Shown: positions 43,761 to 53,986 of the stretch, in pieces
How positions within the stretch are numbered: position 1 is the stretch's first letter
Layout: the number at the start of each line of letters is the position of its first letter
From: Macrotis lagotis
Lineage: Eukaryota > Chordata > Mammalia > Peramelemorphia > Peramelidae
DNA: 64,000 nt
Reading direction: 5' to 3'
NCBI RefSeq assembly: GCF_037893015.1
Contig: NC_133662.1
Location: forward strand, 201,387,050 to 201,451,049
The notes under the pieces: generated by a model
Database searches by the model: none
Seen by the model: only the letters and a program-made list of their open reading frames with translations
Told to the model about the DNA's origin: nothing
Made by a program: the position numbers and the translations under genes

Positions 43761-45345
43761 CGGGTGCTCCAGCGAGCATCATTTGCAGCTGGAAGGAGGG
43801 AGGGCATTCCTGCCGCCGCCGCTGCTGCTGTCCGCCCCATCCCTACCGAGAACAGGACCCCCCTTTTTTTTTTGCCTTGCCCTGGGGGCATTAATGAAGC
43901 GGGAAACTGCCACCGACGTGCCACTACTATCCCGGGGACTTCCCACCCAAGTCTTTTGATTTGGAGGGGCGCCAGAGTGGACCTCCCCGCTTGCTGGCCC
44001 TCCAGGGCGGTGCTGGAGGGAATGGAGCCCTCAGGGAGAAGTCAGAGTTAAAGAGCTCGGGGTGCGAGGGGAAGGCAGGATGAGCAACAGCTCGTCCACG
44101 GCCACCACCACCTCCAGCGCCGGGGGGTCGCTGCTGCTGCTGTGCGAAGAGGAGGGCTCGTGGGCAGGCCGCCGCATCCCCGTGTCCCTCCTGTACTCGG
44201 GCCTGGCCATCGGGGGCACGCTGGCCAACGGCATGGTCATCTACCTGGTGTCCTCCTTCCGCAAGCTGCAGACCACCAGCAACGCCTTCATCGTGAACGG
44301 CTGCGCCGCGGACCTGAGCGTGTGCGCCCTCTGGATGCCGCAGGAGGCCGTCCTGGGGCTGCTGCCCGGCTCCGGGCCCGAGCCCCCGGGGGGCTGGGAC
44401 GGCGCGGGCGGCAGCTACCGGCTGCTGCGGGGCGGGCTGCTGGGCCTGGGCCTCACCGTGTCGCTGCTGTCGCACTGCTTGGTGGCCCTGAACCGCTACC
44501 TGCTCATCACGCGCGCGCCGGCCACCTACCAGGCGCTGTACCGGCGGCGCCACACGGCCGGCATGCTGGCCCTGTCCTGGGCGCTGGCGCTGGCGCTGGT
44601 GCTGCTGCTGCCGCCCTGGGCCGCCCCGGCGGGCCGCGCGCCCCCCGACGTGCACTACCCGGCGCTGCTGGCCGCCCTGGCGCTGCTGGCGCAGACGGCG
44701 CTGCTGCTGCACTGCTACCTGGGCATCGTGCGCCGGGTGCGCGTCAGCGTCAAGCGGGTCAGCGTGCTCAACTTCCACCTGCTGCACCAGCTGCCCGGCT
44801 GCGCCGCCGCCGCCGCCGCCTTCCCCGGCGCCCCCGGGCCCCCGCCCCCCGTGCCCCCCGCGGCCGCGGCGCAGCCCCTGCCGCCCAGCCTGCACCCGCG
44901 CCGCGCCCAGCGGCGCCTCAACGGGCTCTCGGTGCTGCTGCTCTGCTGCGTCTTCCTGCTGGCCACGCAGCCCCTGGTCTGGGTGAGCCTGGCCAGCGGC
45001 TTCTCGCTGCCCGTGCCCTGGGGGCTGCAGGCCGCCAGCTGGCTCCTCTGCTGCGCCCTGTCCGCCCTCAACCCGCTGCTCTACACCTGGAAGAACGAGG
45101 AGTTCCGCCGCTCCGTGCGCTCCGTGCTGCCGGGCATCGGGGACGCCGCGGCCGCCGCGGCCGCCGCCACCGCCGTGCCGGCCGTGTCCCAGGCGCAGCT
45201 GGGCACCCGGGCCGCCGGCCAGCACTGGTGACGCGCCGGGCCCCCGGCTTCCCGGGCCGCGCGGCCGGAGCGAGAAGACTGGGCTGGAGGAAGTCCGCCG
45301 GGCTCTCCCGGGCCCGGGGTGGCCAGCTCCCCCCCCCCCCCCCAG
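43760..45345. promoter_or_regulatory. CpG island over GPR88 5' UTR and coding exon
   Basis: CpG becomes frequent from about 43760 and stays so until about 45345 against an AT-rich, CpG-poor background. The island covers the 5' UTR and all of the coding exon and is typical of GC-rich intronless GPCR genes. Confidence 0.8.
44080..45231 (+). CDS. GPR88: GPR88, striatal orphan G-protein-coupled receptor
   Basis: An intact 383-residue class A GPCR encoded in one exon. I recognise it as GPR88 because long stretches (e.g. RRIPVSLLYSGLAIGGTLAN, QLGTRAAGQHW at the end) match the placental protein as I recall it; human is 384 aa. The start is the ATG at 44080, with A at -3; an in-frame GTG 18 bp upstream is not a start. 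Approximate helices: TM1 34-60 (N50), TM2 70-92 (D79), TM3 113-138 ending in NRY (138-140) instead of DRY, TM4 159-181 (W167), TM5 193-216, TM6 282-304 (P298), TM7 316-336 with NPLLY (331-335), then helix 8. N3 is a glycosylation sequon. The third loop carries Ala/Pro-rich runs at 242-270, and the tail has a poly-Ala run at 356-363. Family knowledge: plasma-membrane, Gi/o-coupled orphan receptor enriched in striatal medium spiny neurons; loss in humans is linked to childhood chorea and developmental delay. Confidence 0.97.
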   Translation: MSNSSSTATTTSSAGGSLLLLCEEEGSWAGRRIPVSLLYSGLAIGGTLANGMVIYLVSSFRKLQTTSNAFIVNGCAADLSVCALWMPQEAVLGLLPGSGPEPPGGWDGAGGSYRLLRGGLLGLGLTVSLLSHCLVALNRYLLITRAPATYQALYRRRHTAGMLALSWALALALVLLLPPWAAPAGRAPPDVHYPALLAALALLAQTALLLHCYLGIVRRVRVSVKRVSVLNFHLLHQLPGCAAAAAAFPGAPGPPPPVPPAAAAQPLPPSLHPRRAQRRLNGLSVLLLCCVFLLATQPLVWVSLASGFSLPVPWGLQAASWLLCCALSALNPLLYTWKNEEFRRSVRSVLPGIGDAAAAAAAATAVPAVSQAQLGTRAAGQHW

Positions 45346-46740
45346 AACGACAAAGGGGCGAGGGGGGGCTGCCTTCCCCAAGTCATCCCCTGACTGTATT
45401 GCTGATAGGAAGAAACCTAGGAACCCCCAGACTGGCCATTTAAACTCCCACTCGAACTTTAAACCATAAACTGCTCACTGCAACTCAAGTCACCTTTTCC
45501 TTTTGGATCACTCACCGTAGTTAGAGTATCTTTATTGCACACTATTTTATTGGATCACCCGTCGTAGTTAGAGTATCTTTCTTTATTGTACACTATTTTA
45601 TTAAAATTGCTGGATGTGCATGGGGCAAAGATTCTTTAAGCTATGATTTCTAGGAGACACCCGCTACCTTTGATTTCATCTTTGCTCACTTATCCAATGT
45701 ACATTAGTAGCCCTCAGTAGTGTAGGAGCAGAACGTTGCAAAATATGAGTTCTCTTTAAGGTTCTTCTGTAAGATTTTGCTTCAGAGATGGCAAAGTCGT
45801 TCCCGAATGAGATTCACTCAGTGAGGAAATCAAGAATTCGTTACTTTGAGTAACTTTTTGCATTCCTAGAGGAGTCATTAGATATTAACTCGGCATTTGG
45901 TAAGCTGAGAGTTCGTCTGTTAGGAGCCAGCAACAGGAGGCAGTTGTGAAAACAAATGAGGGGGCTTTTTAATTTAGGAGATGATTTCATGGTTTCTATA
46001 GCATGCACCAATTCATTGCAACCAACATCTTGTAAGAGTTCTATTTGCCCTCCAAGTGTTATTGCAGTTTTTTTTTACATTCTGTAATTTAACGGTTGCT
46101 AAGGAGAGTAAGAATTTCTGTTGTATGCTTAACATTAAAAATAACTCATTGCACATGATATAATTAAACACATAGTACAATGACTTCATAGCTAAACTTA
46201 GCAGCTACTGCATGCTCCTAAGTGATAGAACTTATGGAGAGTGCAGGTTGTGGATCAAAGGCTATAACCAATTAGACAGGGGCCACTGTTCAGTCTCCTT
46301 CTTCTAGAAGAAGCCTTTCCTTAAGGACTACAACCGAAAAGGTTCATCTCTGGTTACACAGGGCTCTTCTTATCCTTTCTTAACTCACAGGAAAAAAAAA
46401 TTCTGGTTTGATATTTGTAGACAGAGTATCTGCAAAAGATGAGCCAGTGACAGTGATTTGGTTTGTACAAAGTCACCTGCGTGCTTGGTGTTTAGCACAT
46501 TGGACAGCAACAAGCTGACATTGGTTTCAACTTCGTTCTTAGAGCAAGTATCCTGACAAGTATCATTGTGTATGTGTGTATATGAGGACTTATTAACTGT
46601 CATATGAAGAATATAAAATGCAAATGGAAGTCAAAATAGAGTCTTTGAGAGTTATAATTTTAGCAAATCTTTTGTTTGTTAAATTATTTTGAAATGGCCA
46701 CTTGCTATGTAAGATCAAATAAAATAATTTTAGGAGATTA
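45232..46740 (+). other. Probable GPR88 3' UTR
   Basis: After the TGA at 45229-45231 the sequence drops from GC-rich to AT-rich by about 45380, with a C-run at 45331-45343. An AATAAA is at 46718-46723 and an ATTAAA near 45600; either could be used. No young repeat is found. The extent is inferred, not shown. Confidence 0.4.
45504..45601 (+). repeat. Tandem duplication (about 47-51 bp x 2) in putative 3' UTR
   Basis: Unit 1 covers 45504-45550 and unit 2 covers 45551-45601. Both read 'tggatcac', a 'gtagttagagtatcttt' core, then 'ttattg', 'acactatttta'. Unit 2 has a 4-base insertion and three or so substitutions. Confidence 0.95.
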
Positions 46741-48513
46741 AAATGCAAAGAAAATCATAGTTCTATTTTTTATATTTTAAAAGTAATGCTGTATTAGTAT
46801 TTGGGCAGCCAGTCTACCCCACAGCAGCCATAATTGCCTTAGAAATACAGAAAAAAATCCTTTGCTTTGGTTGGCACCTATGACAGAGGTATCTTAAAGA
46901 AGTGGCTAACCAATGAGGAACCAGGCTCAGTTTCAATCTATTACATTAACTTCATGGTGAAACTATTAACAGTTGGCTTCTCTATGGCATCAGAGCTCCC
47001 AAGACATGGATTTTTTGCTACCAAGTGTATAGACATTTTGTCTGAATTATGGGGGCAATTGTGACTGTTCATAATGAATATACAATAGTTCTTTGATATT
47101 TAGGTAGATCAGTAATTGCACATCTGACCTCACTGATGTGTGCACTTCCTTCATGGGTGCAGATCACACACTCCCATAACTTTGTAGCTGTCCCCTGCCC
47201 TTTCATAACTATTCTACAGGGGTTCTAGTTTGTATCTTACAGGGATACTAATACATGTGTTCTTTTCATATGGAAAAGCTGTTCAAATTCTAAATGAGAA
47301 CTTTTGTGGCTTATGGAGGAGTTATTGGAAGAATTGACTTTTTTGTAGGGGAAAATATATAGCTAAGATACATATATGGCACAGATGCATTAAAAGAGTC
47401 AGATAATTGGCATTTGATTGATCTAGCTATCTTGTGCATGCATCAATTTTCTAAGGTATCACACTTTCTCACTTAAAATGTTTGATTAAAGTTCAGACTA
47501 CAACTCCTTGGACTACTTTTTGTCTCATTTTCTTTATCTGCCTTCAAGAACACTACTTCACAGCATTTTTAAAATTTGAAATAACAATGATTTTGTGGAA
47601 GGGCTTTGAGTGAGGAAGCTCACTATCCACTATCAGAAAAAAAAAAAAAGAAAAACAACTCATCTGTGACTTAGATAAATCCCTGGCAACTCTGACTCAG
47701 GGAAGTTGATGCTCATCCAATGGTATGAAACCAGTTAGAAAGTAGAATTTAAACACAAATTTTCTTGATTTTTAGTCCTTTACTCTATCCACTAGGTCAT
47801 GAATTTTTTTCTTCTTGATTTGATTTCTTCCATCAAAATAGATCAGCAACTTATCTGTAATTTACTACCATAAAGAAGTGCCTGGAGCACTGAGGGTTTA
47901 AGTGGAGATCTTGAATCTTCCTCCCCATCCCCTGACCCCCAGCTTGTTGACTCCTCTGCCAGCTCCTTGACTCCAATTTTACAGGCAGCTTCCCCTGGCC
48001 CATGTTCCTCCAGTTTATAGAGTATGACAAATTTTGGTGATTAGCACTAGCAATGATAAAGAAACTCCTTGGTTCCCTCACTTAGTTTTATTCTTTGTTT
48101 CCAGAATTCATGTTTCAGATCATCTCCTGAACCACCTTCTCTTGAAAATCATCCTCTGTAATGTTCACTCTTGTCAGACTCACAAATGTAATTTTCAAGA
48201 TTCATTTTCTGCAAACTATTGGAATTTCTGCTGTAAAGATATAATAGGTCACCAAGAGCAGTCAGTTCCAAGATGCTGTCTTTCTTTGCCATGGGAAGAT
48301 GCTAATGGACATTGTTATAAGTATTGCCAGATTTCCATATTAGACTTAAGTGTGACCAATCTTACTCCTAAAGTGACTCAATAGTCTGCCTTGGTAGATA
48401 TTGTTTTTGGCCTCTGTCCTCAAATTTCACATCTGAAAACTCAACATATTTGAGTATCAGCCTCAGAACTCAGCCCAGAAAACAAGTCTTGATTTTGGTG
48501 GATTCTTCTCCCA
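46741..48513. other. Intergenic DNA downstream of GPR88
   Basis: Mostly unassigned. A MIR-like antisense remnant lies at about 47655-47800 ('ttactctatccactaggtca'). No exon is visible. Confidence 0.45.
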
Positions 48514-48527
48514 AAGGATATCTTTTT

Positions 48528-48670
48528 TTAAGAAAGGTTTTATTTATTTTGAATTTTACAATTTTGCCCCCTAAGATTGCTCCCCGCCCCAGAAGGCAGT
48601 TGTTAGTCTTTACATTATTTCCATGGTATGCATTGATCTAAGTTGAATGTGATGAGAGAGAATTCATGCC
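48528..48670 (-). repeat. L1 LINE 3'-end fragment, short insertion
   Basis: A T-run then 'gttttatttattttgaattt', 'tccatggtatgcattgatct', 'gaatgtgatgagagagaatt'. It is flanked by 'aaaggatatctttt' (48514-48527) and 'aaaagatatctttt' (48671-48684), so this is a 5'-truncated L1 with its own target duplication. Confidence 0.85.
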
Positions 48671-48684
48671 AAAAGATATCTTTT

Positions 48685-48824
48685 TTTCCAAGGCAATAGG
48701 GTTAAATGGCTTGCCCAAGGCCACATAGCTAGGTAATTATTAAATGTATGAGGTCAAATTTGAACTCAGGTCCTCCTGACTCCAGGGCAGGTGCTCTATC
48801 CACTGCACCACCTAGCTGCCCCCT
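48685..48824 (-). repeat. Marsupial tRNA-derived SINE at a re-used target
   Basis: Antisense SINE from 'ccaaggcaatagggttaaat' to 'cacctagctgccccc'. Target duplication 'aaaagatatctttt' / 'aaaggatatctttt' at 48671-48684 and 48825-48838, the same 14-mer that borders the L1 fragment. Confidence 0.93.
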
Positions 48825-48838
48825 AAAGGATATCTTTT

Positions 48839-49850
48839 GAGGTCTTTTTTCCTGCCCTTCATTTTTCCCTGTGGTCATTGCATGTAAGTATCGTTTCCCA
48901 CTCATTAGACACTCCATTTATTGCAGTTTGAAGAAGCAACAGCAAGTCTCTCCTTCTACTAGCCCAGTCCCATTGGTGAGTTCTACTCTGAGATTTATTG
49001 GTAATTTGCTCTGCAGGACTGCTTTTTACTTGTAATTTAAAAGCAACCTTTGAAGTGCCTGGAGATGTCTTAACTGCTAGGAGCTGAGAAGTGTTTAAGC
49101 TGTTGCTATTAAATACTGTTAATGGAGCTTTCTTCCCCCTTATTTAAATCAAACCATGTATTATCCACTAAGGGAAGAAATTATTCTAATGGCTATCGTA
49201 GGTTGTCCTTTGCCTTCACTTTGTTTTTTTGAGACTATAAGATTTAGTTACTACTTTCCTCCTCACTCCCACTCATCAGCCTTTCAGAAGCAAGAGCAAC
49301 AACAATCATATATTCTTCCTTATAAAGAGCTATCCAGTGTTGATTATTGTTTTACTCCATGTGGGGGTTTCCAGGAAAGGACAAATCAGAGTGTGGGGTG
49401 GGTGGGATGAAAGCTGGTGAACTTTTCCTGATGGGGTCATTTATAGGCACTTAATATTTGTCAGCAGAATATTCTTCTTTGCAGAGGAAGTGGGAAAATC
49501 AGGCTCTGGTGAACATGGGATCAGCTTTTTAGTGAAAACAATTTTTAGAGGTCATTTGTAAAATGAGGGGATTGGAATAGATAGTCTCTTGGTTCTCTTC
49601 CAGCTCTACTACCATGATTATTTTATTATTTAATCCGACAGTCCCTTATCATTTTACAGATGAGATAAACTAGGCCTAGAATTAAGTGATTTAAGCAGGA
49701 AAAAATAGAAAGAACCAGCAATTTAAACCCAGATTATTTGTCTCCATATCTAACTTTCTGGGGCTTACTTTCTTAAATGTGTGTAACTGATTTTTTTTAA
49801 ACCTAGTTGTAAGACTTTATATTTATGCCTATTAAATTCCATGTCTTAGA
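48839..49850. other. Unassigned intergenic DNA with MIR traces
   Basis: MIR-type traces lie at about 49555-49625 and 49640-49760 ('cattttacagatgagataaa'). Nothing else is assignable. Confidence 0.4.
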
Positions 49851-49899
49851 TTTGATCCCTTTGTTCTATCCTTATCAAGAACTTTTCAGCTCCTAATTT

Positions 49900-50515
49900 T
49901 GAGGTCTGACATTTTAACAAGTTCTCTCACTATTTTTAATCTTCAAATTTGATTAATATGACATCTATGCTTTTATTTATGACGATGATAAAATATTGAA
50001 TAGCACAGGACTGAGTGCATTCCACTAGATGCCTATATATGGGTTGACATTAATACATTGATCACTTTGAACCAGTCCCAAATCAAGCTATCTGTGCTAA
50101 GGGATTTGGGGGGAAAGATAAAAAACTAAAATGGGATTAAATTGAATTAGGAGAGGCATGATGACCAGAAGACAAAATGTGATTCTTGTGTTGTATTCTG
50201 CCCTGATTAGACCACATCTGTATTATTCAGTTCTGGGCACAAGATTTCAGGAAGGATATTGGTTAGTTGAGAATAGTCTTCCAATTGGTAAGGAGCTTCC
50301 AGACTGATAAAATCGGATGCGGGGGGCAGGGAAATGGGCTTGCTTAGCCTAAATATGAGATGAGTGAGGGGAGACTTGAGAATTCTTTTCTCATATTTGA
50401 AAAGTTTTTATGTGTATCAGACCTGATCTATTTAGGTGTTTAGAATCATTGTTTAGAACCAAGAGCAATAATGAACCATTTCTGAGAGACAGAAACATTT
50501 ATTCTTGATATAAAT
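49900..50515 (+). repeat. CR1/L3-like LINE fragments
   Basis: 'gaatagcacaggactgagtg' (50000) and 'cactagatgcctatata' are followed by a stretch matching CR1/L3 ORF2 end and 3' UTR order: 'ctgccctgattagaccacat', 'cagttctgggcacaagattt', 'gcttagcctaaatatgagat'. The strand of the first part is uncertain. Ancient and heavily decayed. Confidence 0.5.
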
Positions 50516-50534
50516 AATTTTTTTTTGCTAAAAT

Positions 50535-51335
50535 TTAGATTATATAACAGTCAGTAAACAAACATTTAAGTCTTTACTCTATTCTAGCTACTGTACGTAG
50601 TACTGGAGATACAAAAAGGGGGGAAAAACCCTGTGGTTCCTGCCTTCATGAAGCACATATTTTAATGAGAGAGATGGTGTACAAATAAGTAGGTACAAAC
50701 AAGATATATACAGAGGAAATGGAAGGTCATCTCTGAAGGAAGGAACTAGCAATTGGGTGAGGGAAAGCGGAGAGATGATAAAAAGCCTCCTACAGAAGGT
50801 AAAGTTTGAATGGAATTTAATGTAATTGTATTCTAGATTTATTAATTCTTTCAGTATCCTTGGATATAGTCTCTCTGAGCCTAGAGACATGAGCTCATTG
50901 AGAGTAGTTGGGGCACCTTCTTGCCATCTATTTGTCTTCACTTTCAACTATCTGTTAATCCATTATCCTACATAAGGTAAAGTTTGAATGGAATTTAATG
51001 TAATTGTATTTTAGAGAGCATTGATGGGGGGGGGGGGGAGTGAAGTCTCAGCAGACTGGAAAGGCAGGAAAGGCCAGATTGTGAAGTACTTTAGATACCC
51101 AAAAGGGCATTTATCTTTGATCCTGGAAGCAATAGTCACTACTGCTTATTGAGCAGGAGTATGTTTGACATGGTCATATTTGAACCTTGGGCTTTGACAG
51201 CTCAGCTAAAGTTGGGTCAGAGTAGGGGAGAAGTTGAGGTTGGGAGACCAAGCAGTCATTGCCAATAGTCTAAGAATGGGGTTTTGAGAGAGCTTATACT
51301 AGTGTGACTTAGAGGAAAAAATACAAACAAAAGAA
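50535..51335 (-). repeat. L2 LINE fragment with an inserted block
   Basis: Antisense L2: 'gtcagtaaacaaacatttaa', 'ttcctgccttcatgaagcac', 'aacaagatatatacagagga', resuming after 51015 with 'cattgatgggg', 'gccagattgtgaagtacttt' and 'tttatctttgatcctggaag'. It is interrupted at 50837-50966 by 130 bp flanked by a 48-bp duplication. Confidence 0.7.
50789..51014. repeat. 48-bp direct repeats around a 130-bp templated insertion
   Basis: The 48-bp direct repeats lie at 50789-50836 and 50967-51014 with two mismatches. Between them, 118 bases (50841-50958) copy 53093-53210 with three mismatches by eye. The flanking repeat is far longer than an L1 target duplication. Confidence 0.9.
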
Positions 51336-51449
51336 ACAAGACTTAACAGCAAATTGTATATGGATGGGTCCAAGGAGTTAAGAAGAGGGGGTTTGGGAGG
51401 GGAAAGAGTACATTCTCATTGGACACTGCATTTGAGAAGCCTATGGAAC

Positions 51450-51778
51450 ATCCATTTTATGATATGCAAGAGCCACTCTGCAATGGAGAATACCATCTGT
51501 ATCCAGAGAAACAACTGTGGAGTTTGAACAAAGACCAACGACTATTACCTGAAATTTAGAAAAAACCCTGATTTCTTACTGTCTGATCTTGCTATCTCTT
51601 ATACTTCATGTTTCTTCCTTAAGGATATGATTTCTCATCACACTCAATTTGGATCAATGTATATCATGGAAACAATGTAAAGAGTAATAGACTACCTTCT
51701 GTGGGGGTGGGGGGGAGGGAAGTAAGATCAGGGGGAAAATTGTAAAACTCAAAATAAATAAAATCTTTAATAAAAAAA
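51450..51778 (+). repeat. L1 LINE 3' UTR with A-tail
   Basis: 'gcaatggagaataccatctg', 'gaaacaactgtggagtttga', 'tcatggaaacaatgtaaaga', a G-run, 'aaaattgtaaaactcaaaat', 'aataaaatcttt', and a final A-run. The best-preserved L1 3' end here. Confidence 0.88.
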
Positions 51779-51822
51779 AGATATACAAGAGCCAGTTGAT
51801 GATTCAAGGCTAGAGGTCAGGA

Positions 51823-51823
<1 letters not shown>

Positions 51824-51916
<93 letters not shown>
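51824..51916. repeat. Compound (AT)n-(TG)n microsatellite
   Basis: (AT)n at about 51826-51865, CA/TA steps, then (TG)n at about 51882-51914. Confidence 0.96.
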
Positions 51917-51917
<1 letters not shown>

Positions 51918-51934
51918 AAAACTACAATGCCTGT

Positions 51935-52490
51935 ACATATGTACATGCACATATTTCTTGATATATATGTATATGAACCTATAAGCATAAACATAGCATC
52001 ATTTGCAAAGAGATGATAACTGAACTCTGGGGAAATATGAGATAACTAAACAAAGACAGAGGAAGAAGAGGAGAGAGTCTAGGACAGAGTCTTGATGGAA
52101 ACTCACAATTAGTAACTGTGGTCAGATGAAGATCCAGCAAAGGACATTGACTGAAGTAGAAGCAAGAAGAGAGGAAGGACATGGAAATGTAGAGAGGAGA
52201 AAGTATGTAGGAGAAGAGGGGGTGAACAATGTCTGAAACTGTGAAAAGGTCAAGAATGATGAGGATAGTGAAAAGACCATTAGAAATATCAATGAAAAGA
52301 TTATTGATAATTTGGGAAAGAGAAGATTCAATTGAATGATGAGGCCAGATTGTAAAAAGATTCCTGAGAGTAAGAGAAGTGAAGGTTTCTCGTAACGATG
52401 GATTTTTTTTAAGGAAAACTGAGAAGGGGAGGAAAGATGTAGGAAAAGTTAGATTAGGCTGCCCTGGGAGGTATGAGTTCATCCTCATTA
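51935..52490 (-). pseudogene. L2 LINE reverse-transcriptase fossil
   Basis: The minus strand keeps a 169-codon open frame (51979-52488). It contains LDLFTVSDIVHPLFSYIL, which fits the L2 RT block usually read as LDLSAAFDTVDH plus leucines (motif A), and the DNA blocks follow L2 ORF2 order ('gtctaggacagagtcttgat', 'gaaaaggtcaagaatgatga'). The frame is open by luck or low decay; motif C (the YxDD-type box) is not seen inside it. This is a LINE remnant, not a host gene. Confidence 0.7.
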
Positions 52491-52734
52491 GAGGTGGGCA
52501 CTAGAGCAAAGTATGATCATTTATTGGGGATGATATAGAAATAATTCTTTTAGAGGGGTTGGAAATGATGACCTTTGACATTCATTGTAATCGAAATTCT
52601 TTGATATTATCATCTAGATCACATTTCTCCTTTTTTTTTTAATTCATAAGAATGAAGCTACCTACCTGAAACCAGATAGTCTATGCCTAGAATGTTCTTC
52701 TACACCAGCAGGAAGGGGCAGAGGAAGAAAATAA

Positions 52735-52870
52735 ATATTTTTATAGCGCTTATCCCATGTTAGGCACTATATTAAACATTCTAAAGCATTCATTTAATCA
52801 GCATTTTAGCAATCCTTTCAATAAAAGGCAGTAAGATTGGGCATTATTTATTCTTGATGAAGTGAAGTTG
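52735..52870 (-). repeat. MIR SINE tail/core, antisense
   Basis: 'tatagcgcttatcccatgtt' and 'aggcactatattaaacattc' are the antisense MIR 3' part. Confidence 0.55.
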
Positions 52871-52979
52871 CTTTTCAGTAGGCACTATTTCCCTCTCTAA
52901 ATGTTCATATCCCTTTTATAATACATTTGAATTTCTTTCCCAGAATGGAGACCAAACTCACTATTATATAAAGAATTCA

Positions 52980-53212
52980 TGCTCTTTGCTTTTTTAAAAA
53001 AGTATGACATATGCCTTTTTCTAGTTCTCTTGTACTTCTCCCATAGTACACAATTTTCAAAGATTACTGAAAATGATTCAGAAGGTACATTCATTAATTC
53101 TTTCAGTATCCTTGGATATAGTCTCTCTGAACCTAGACACATGAGCTCATTGAGGGTAGTTGGGGCACCTTCTTGCCATCTATTTGTCTTCACTTTCAAC
53201 TATCTGTTAAAC
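52980..53212 (-). repeat. CR1/L3-like RT fragment, source of the block at 50.8 kb
   Basis: The minus strand reads RLYPRILKELMN, then PSESFSVIFEN, close to the CR1/L3 RT block 'HPRVLKELADVIAEPLSVIFE'. The part 53093-53210 recurs at 50841-50958. Because the RT homology continues past the duplicated part only here, this is the likelier source. Confidence 0.55.
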
Positions 53213-53831
53213 ATTTTTTCCAAACCTTCCCAAACTGAGAATAATTCTCTTTGGTAGAGGAAGCAAGCAAAACTCTTCATTCCATTGCCATTATCACTTG
53301 TTAAACTACTCCAAGCAACAGTATTTTTATGATTCCCAGTGAACTGTTAACCAGACATTTTTGTAACTGGGACAAAGCTGGGACAAGTGATATGAAGATT
53401 TCCTCAGTTCTTTGGAGGGGAGATAAGAGACCCTAGAAGTCAGAGGTTATTAAATAGGGGAATGCAAGACAAATTGGGAGGAGTAATTCATCCCCATCCT
53501 TTGAACTCATTATTCTTGCTATCCAAATTTTAAATTCTGTTGTCCCTTTGCTGGTGAAACAAGTACCCTTTCAATTCAACATCCTGGGTTAAAGCTTTGA
53601 TCACTCTTATCTTAGTTATAACTCTGATCTAAGTAGAGATCCAAACAGGGTTGATAGAAAGCTGGGGTGTAAAGACAAAACTCCCAGTAGTCATTAAAGT
53701 AACCAAATCTATAGGGCAGACAAGCAGGTATGAATGGAGCATTAGTGAAGGTTGGTTCATACCAAGTAAGATTAGGAAAACACTGAGGAAGGAAGGGAGC
53801 ATGAAATAGTATGATTAAGCAATAGGTTATT

Positions 53832-53986
53832 GGGACAGCTAGGTGGTGCAGTGTATAGAGCACTGGCCCTGGAGTCAGGAGTACCTGAGTTCAAATCCAG
53901 CCTCAGACACTTAATAATTACTTAACTGTGTGGCCTTGGGAAAGCCACTTAACCCCATTTGCCTTGCAAAAAAAATTAAAAAAAAG
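53832..53986 (+). repeat. Marsupial tRNA-derived SINE
   Basis: Head 'gacagctaggtggtgcagtg', tail 'atttgccttgcaaaaa'. Target duplication 'aataggttat' at 53821-53830 and 53988-53997. Confidence 0.95.

Noticed and set aside
44062-44079. Upstream in-frame GTG extending GPR88 by six residues
   Set aside because: Vertebrate initiation uses ATG, and the ATG at 44080 gives a protein matching the known N-terminus and length.
43927-45381. 484-codon open frame antisense to GPR88
   Set aside because: It is a shadow of a GC-rich, stop-poor coding exon. Its translation is low-complexity Gly/Arg/Pro/Gln with no domain.
44142-45443. 433-codon +2 frame overlapping GPR88
   Set aside because: Out-of-frame translation of the GC-rich GPR88 exon, Arg/Ala/Pro-rich with no recognisable protein.
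50588-50947. Shared peptide in two minus-strand frames (50.9 and 53.2 kb) as a novel protein family
   Set aside because: The similarity comes from a 118-bp DNA duplication of a CR1/L3-like RT fragment, not from two conserved genes.
51979-52488. Host gene of 169 residues on the minus strand
   Set aside because: The translation fits L2 reverse transcriptase and the DNA follows L2 order.
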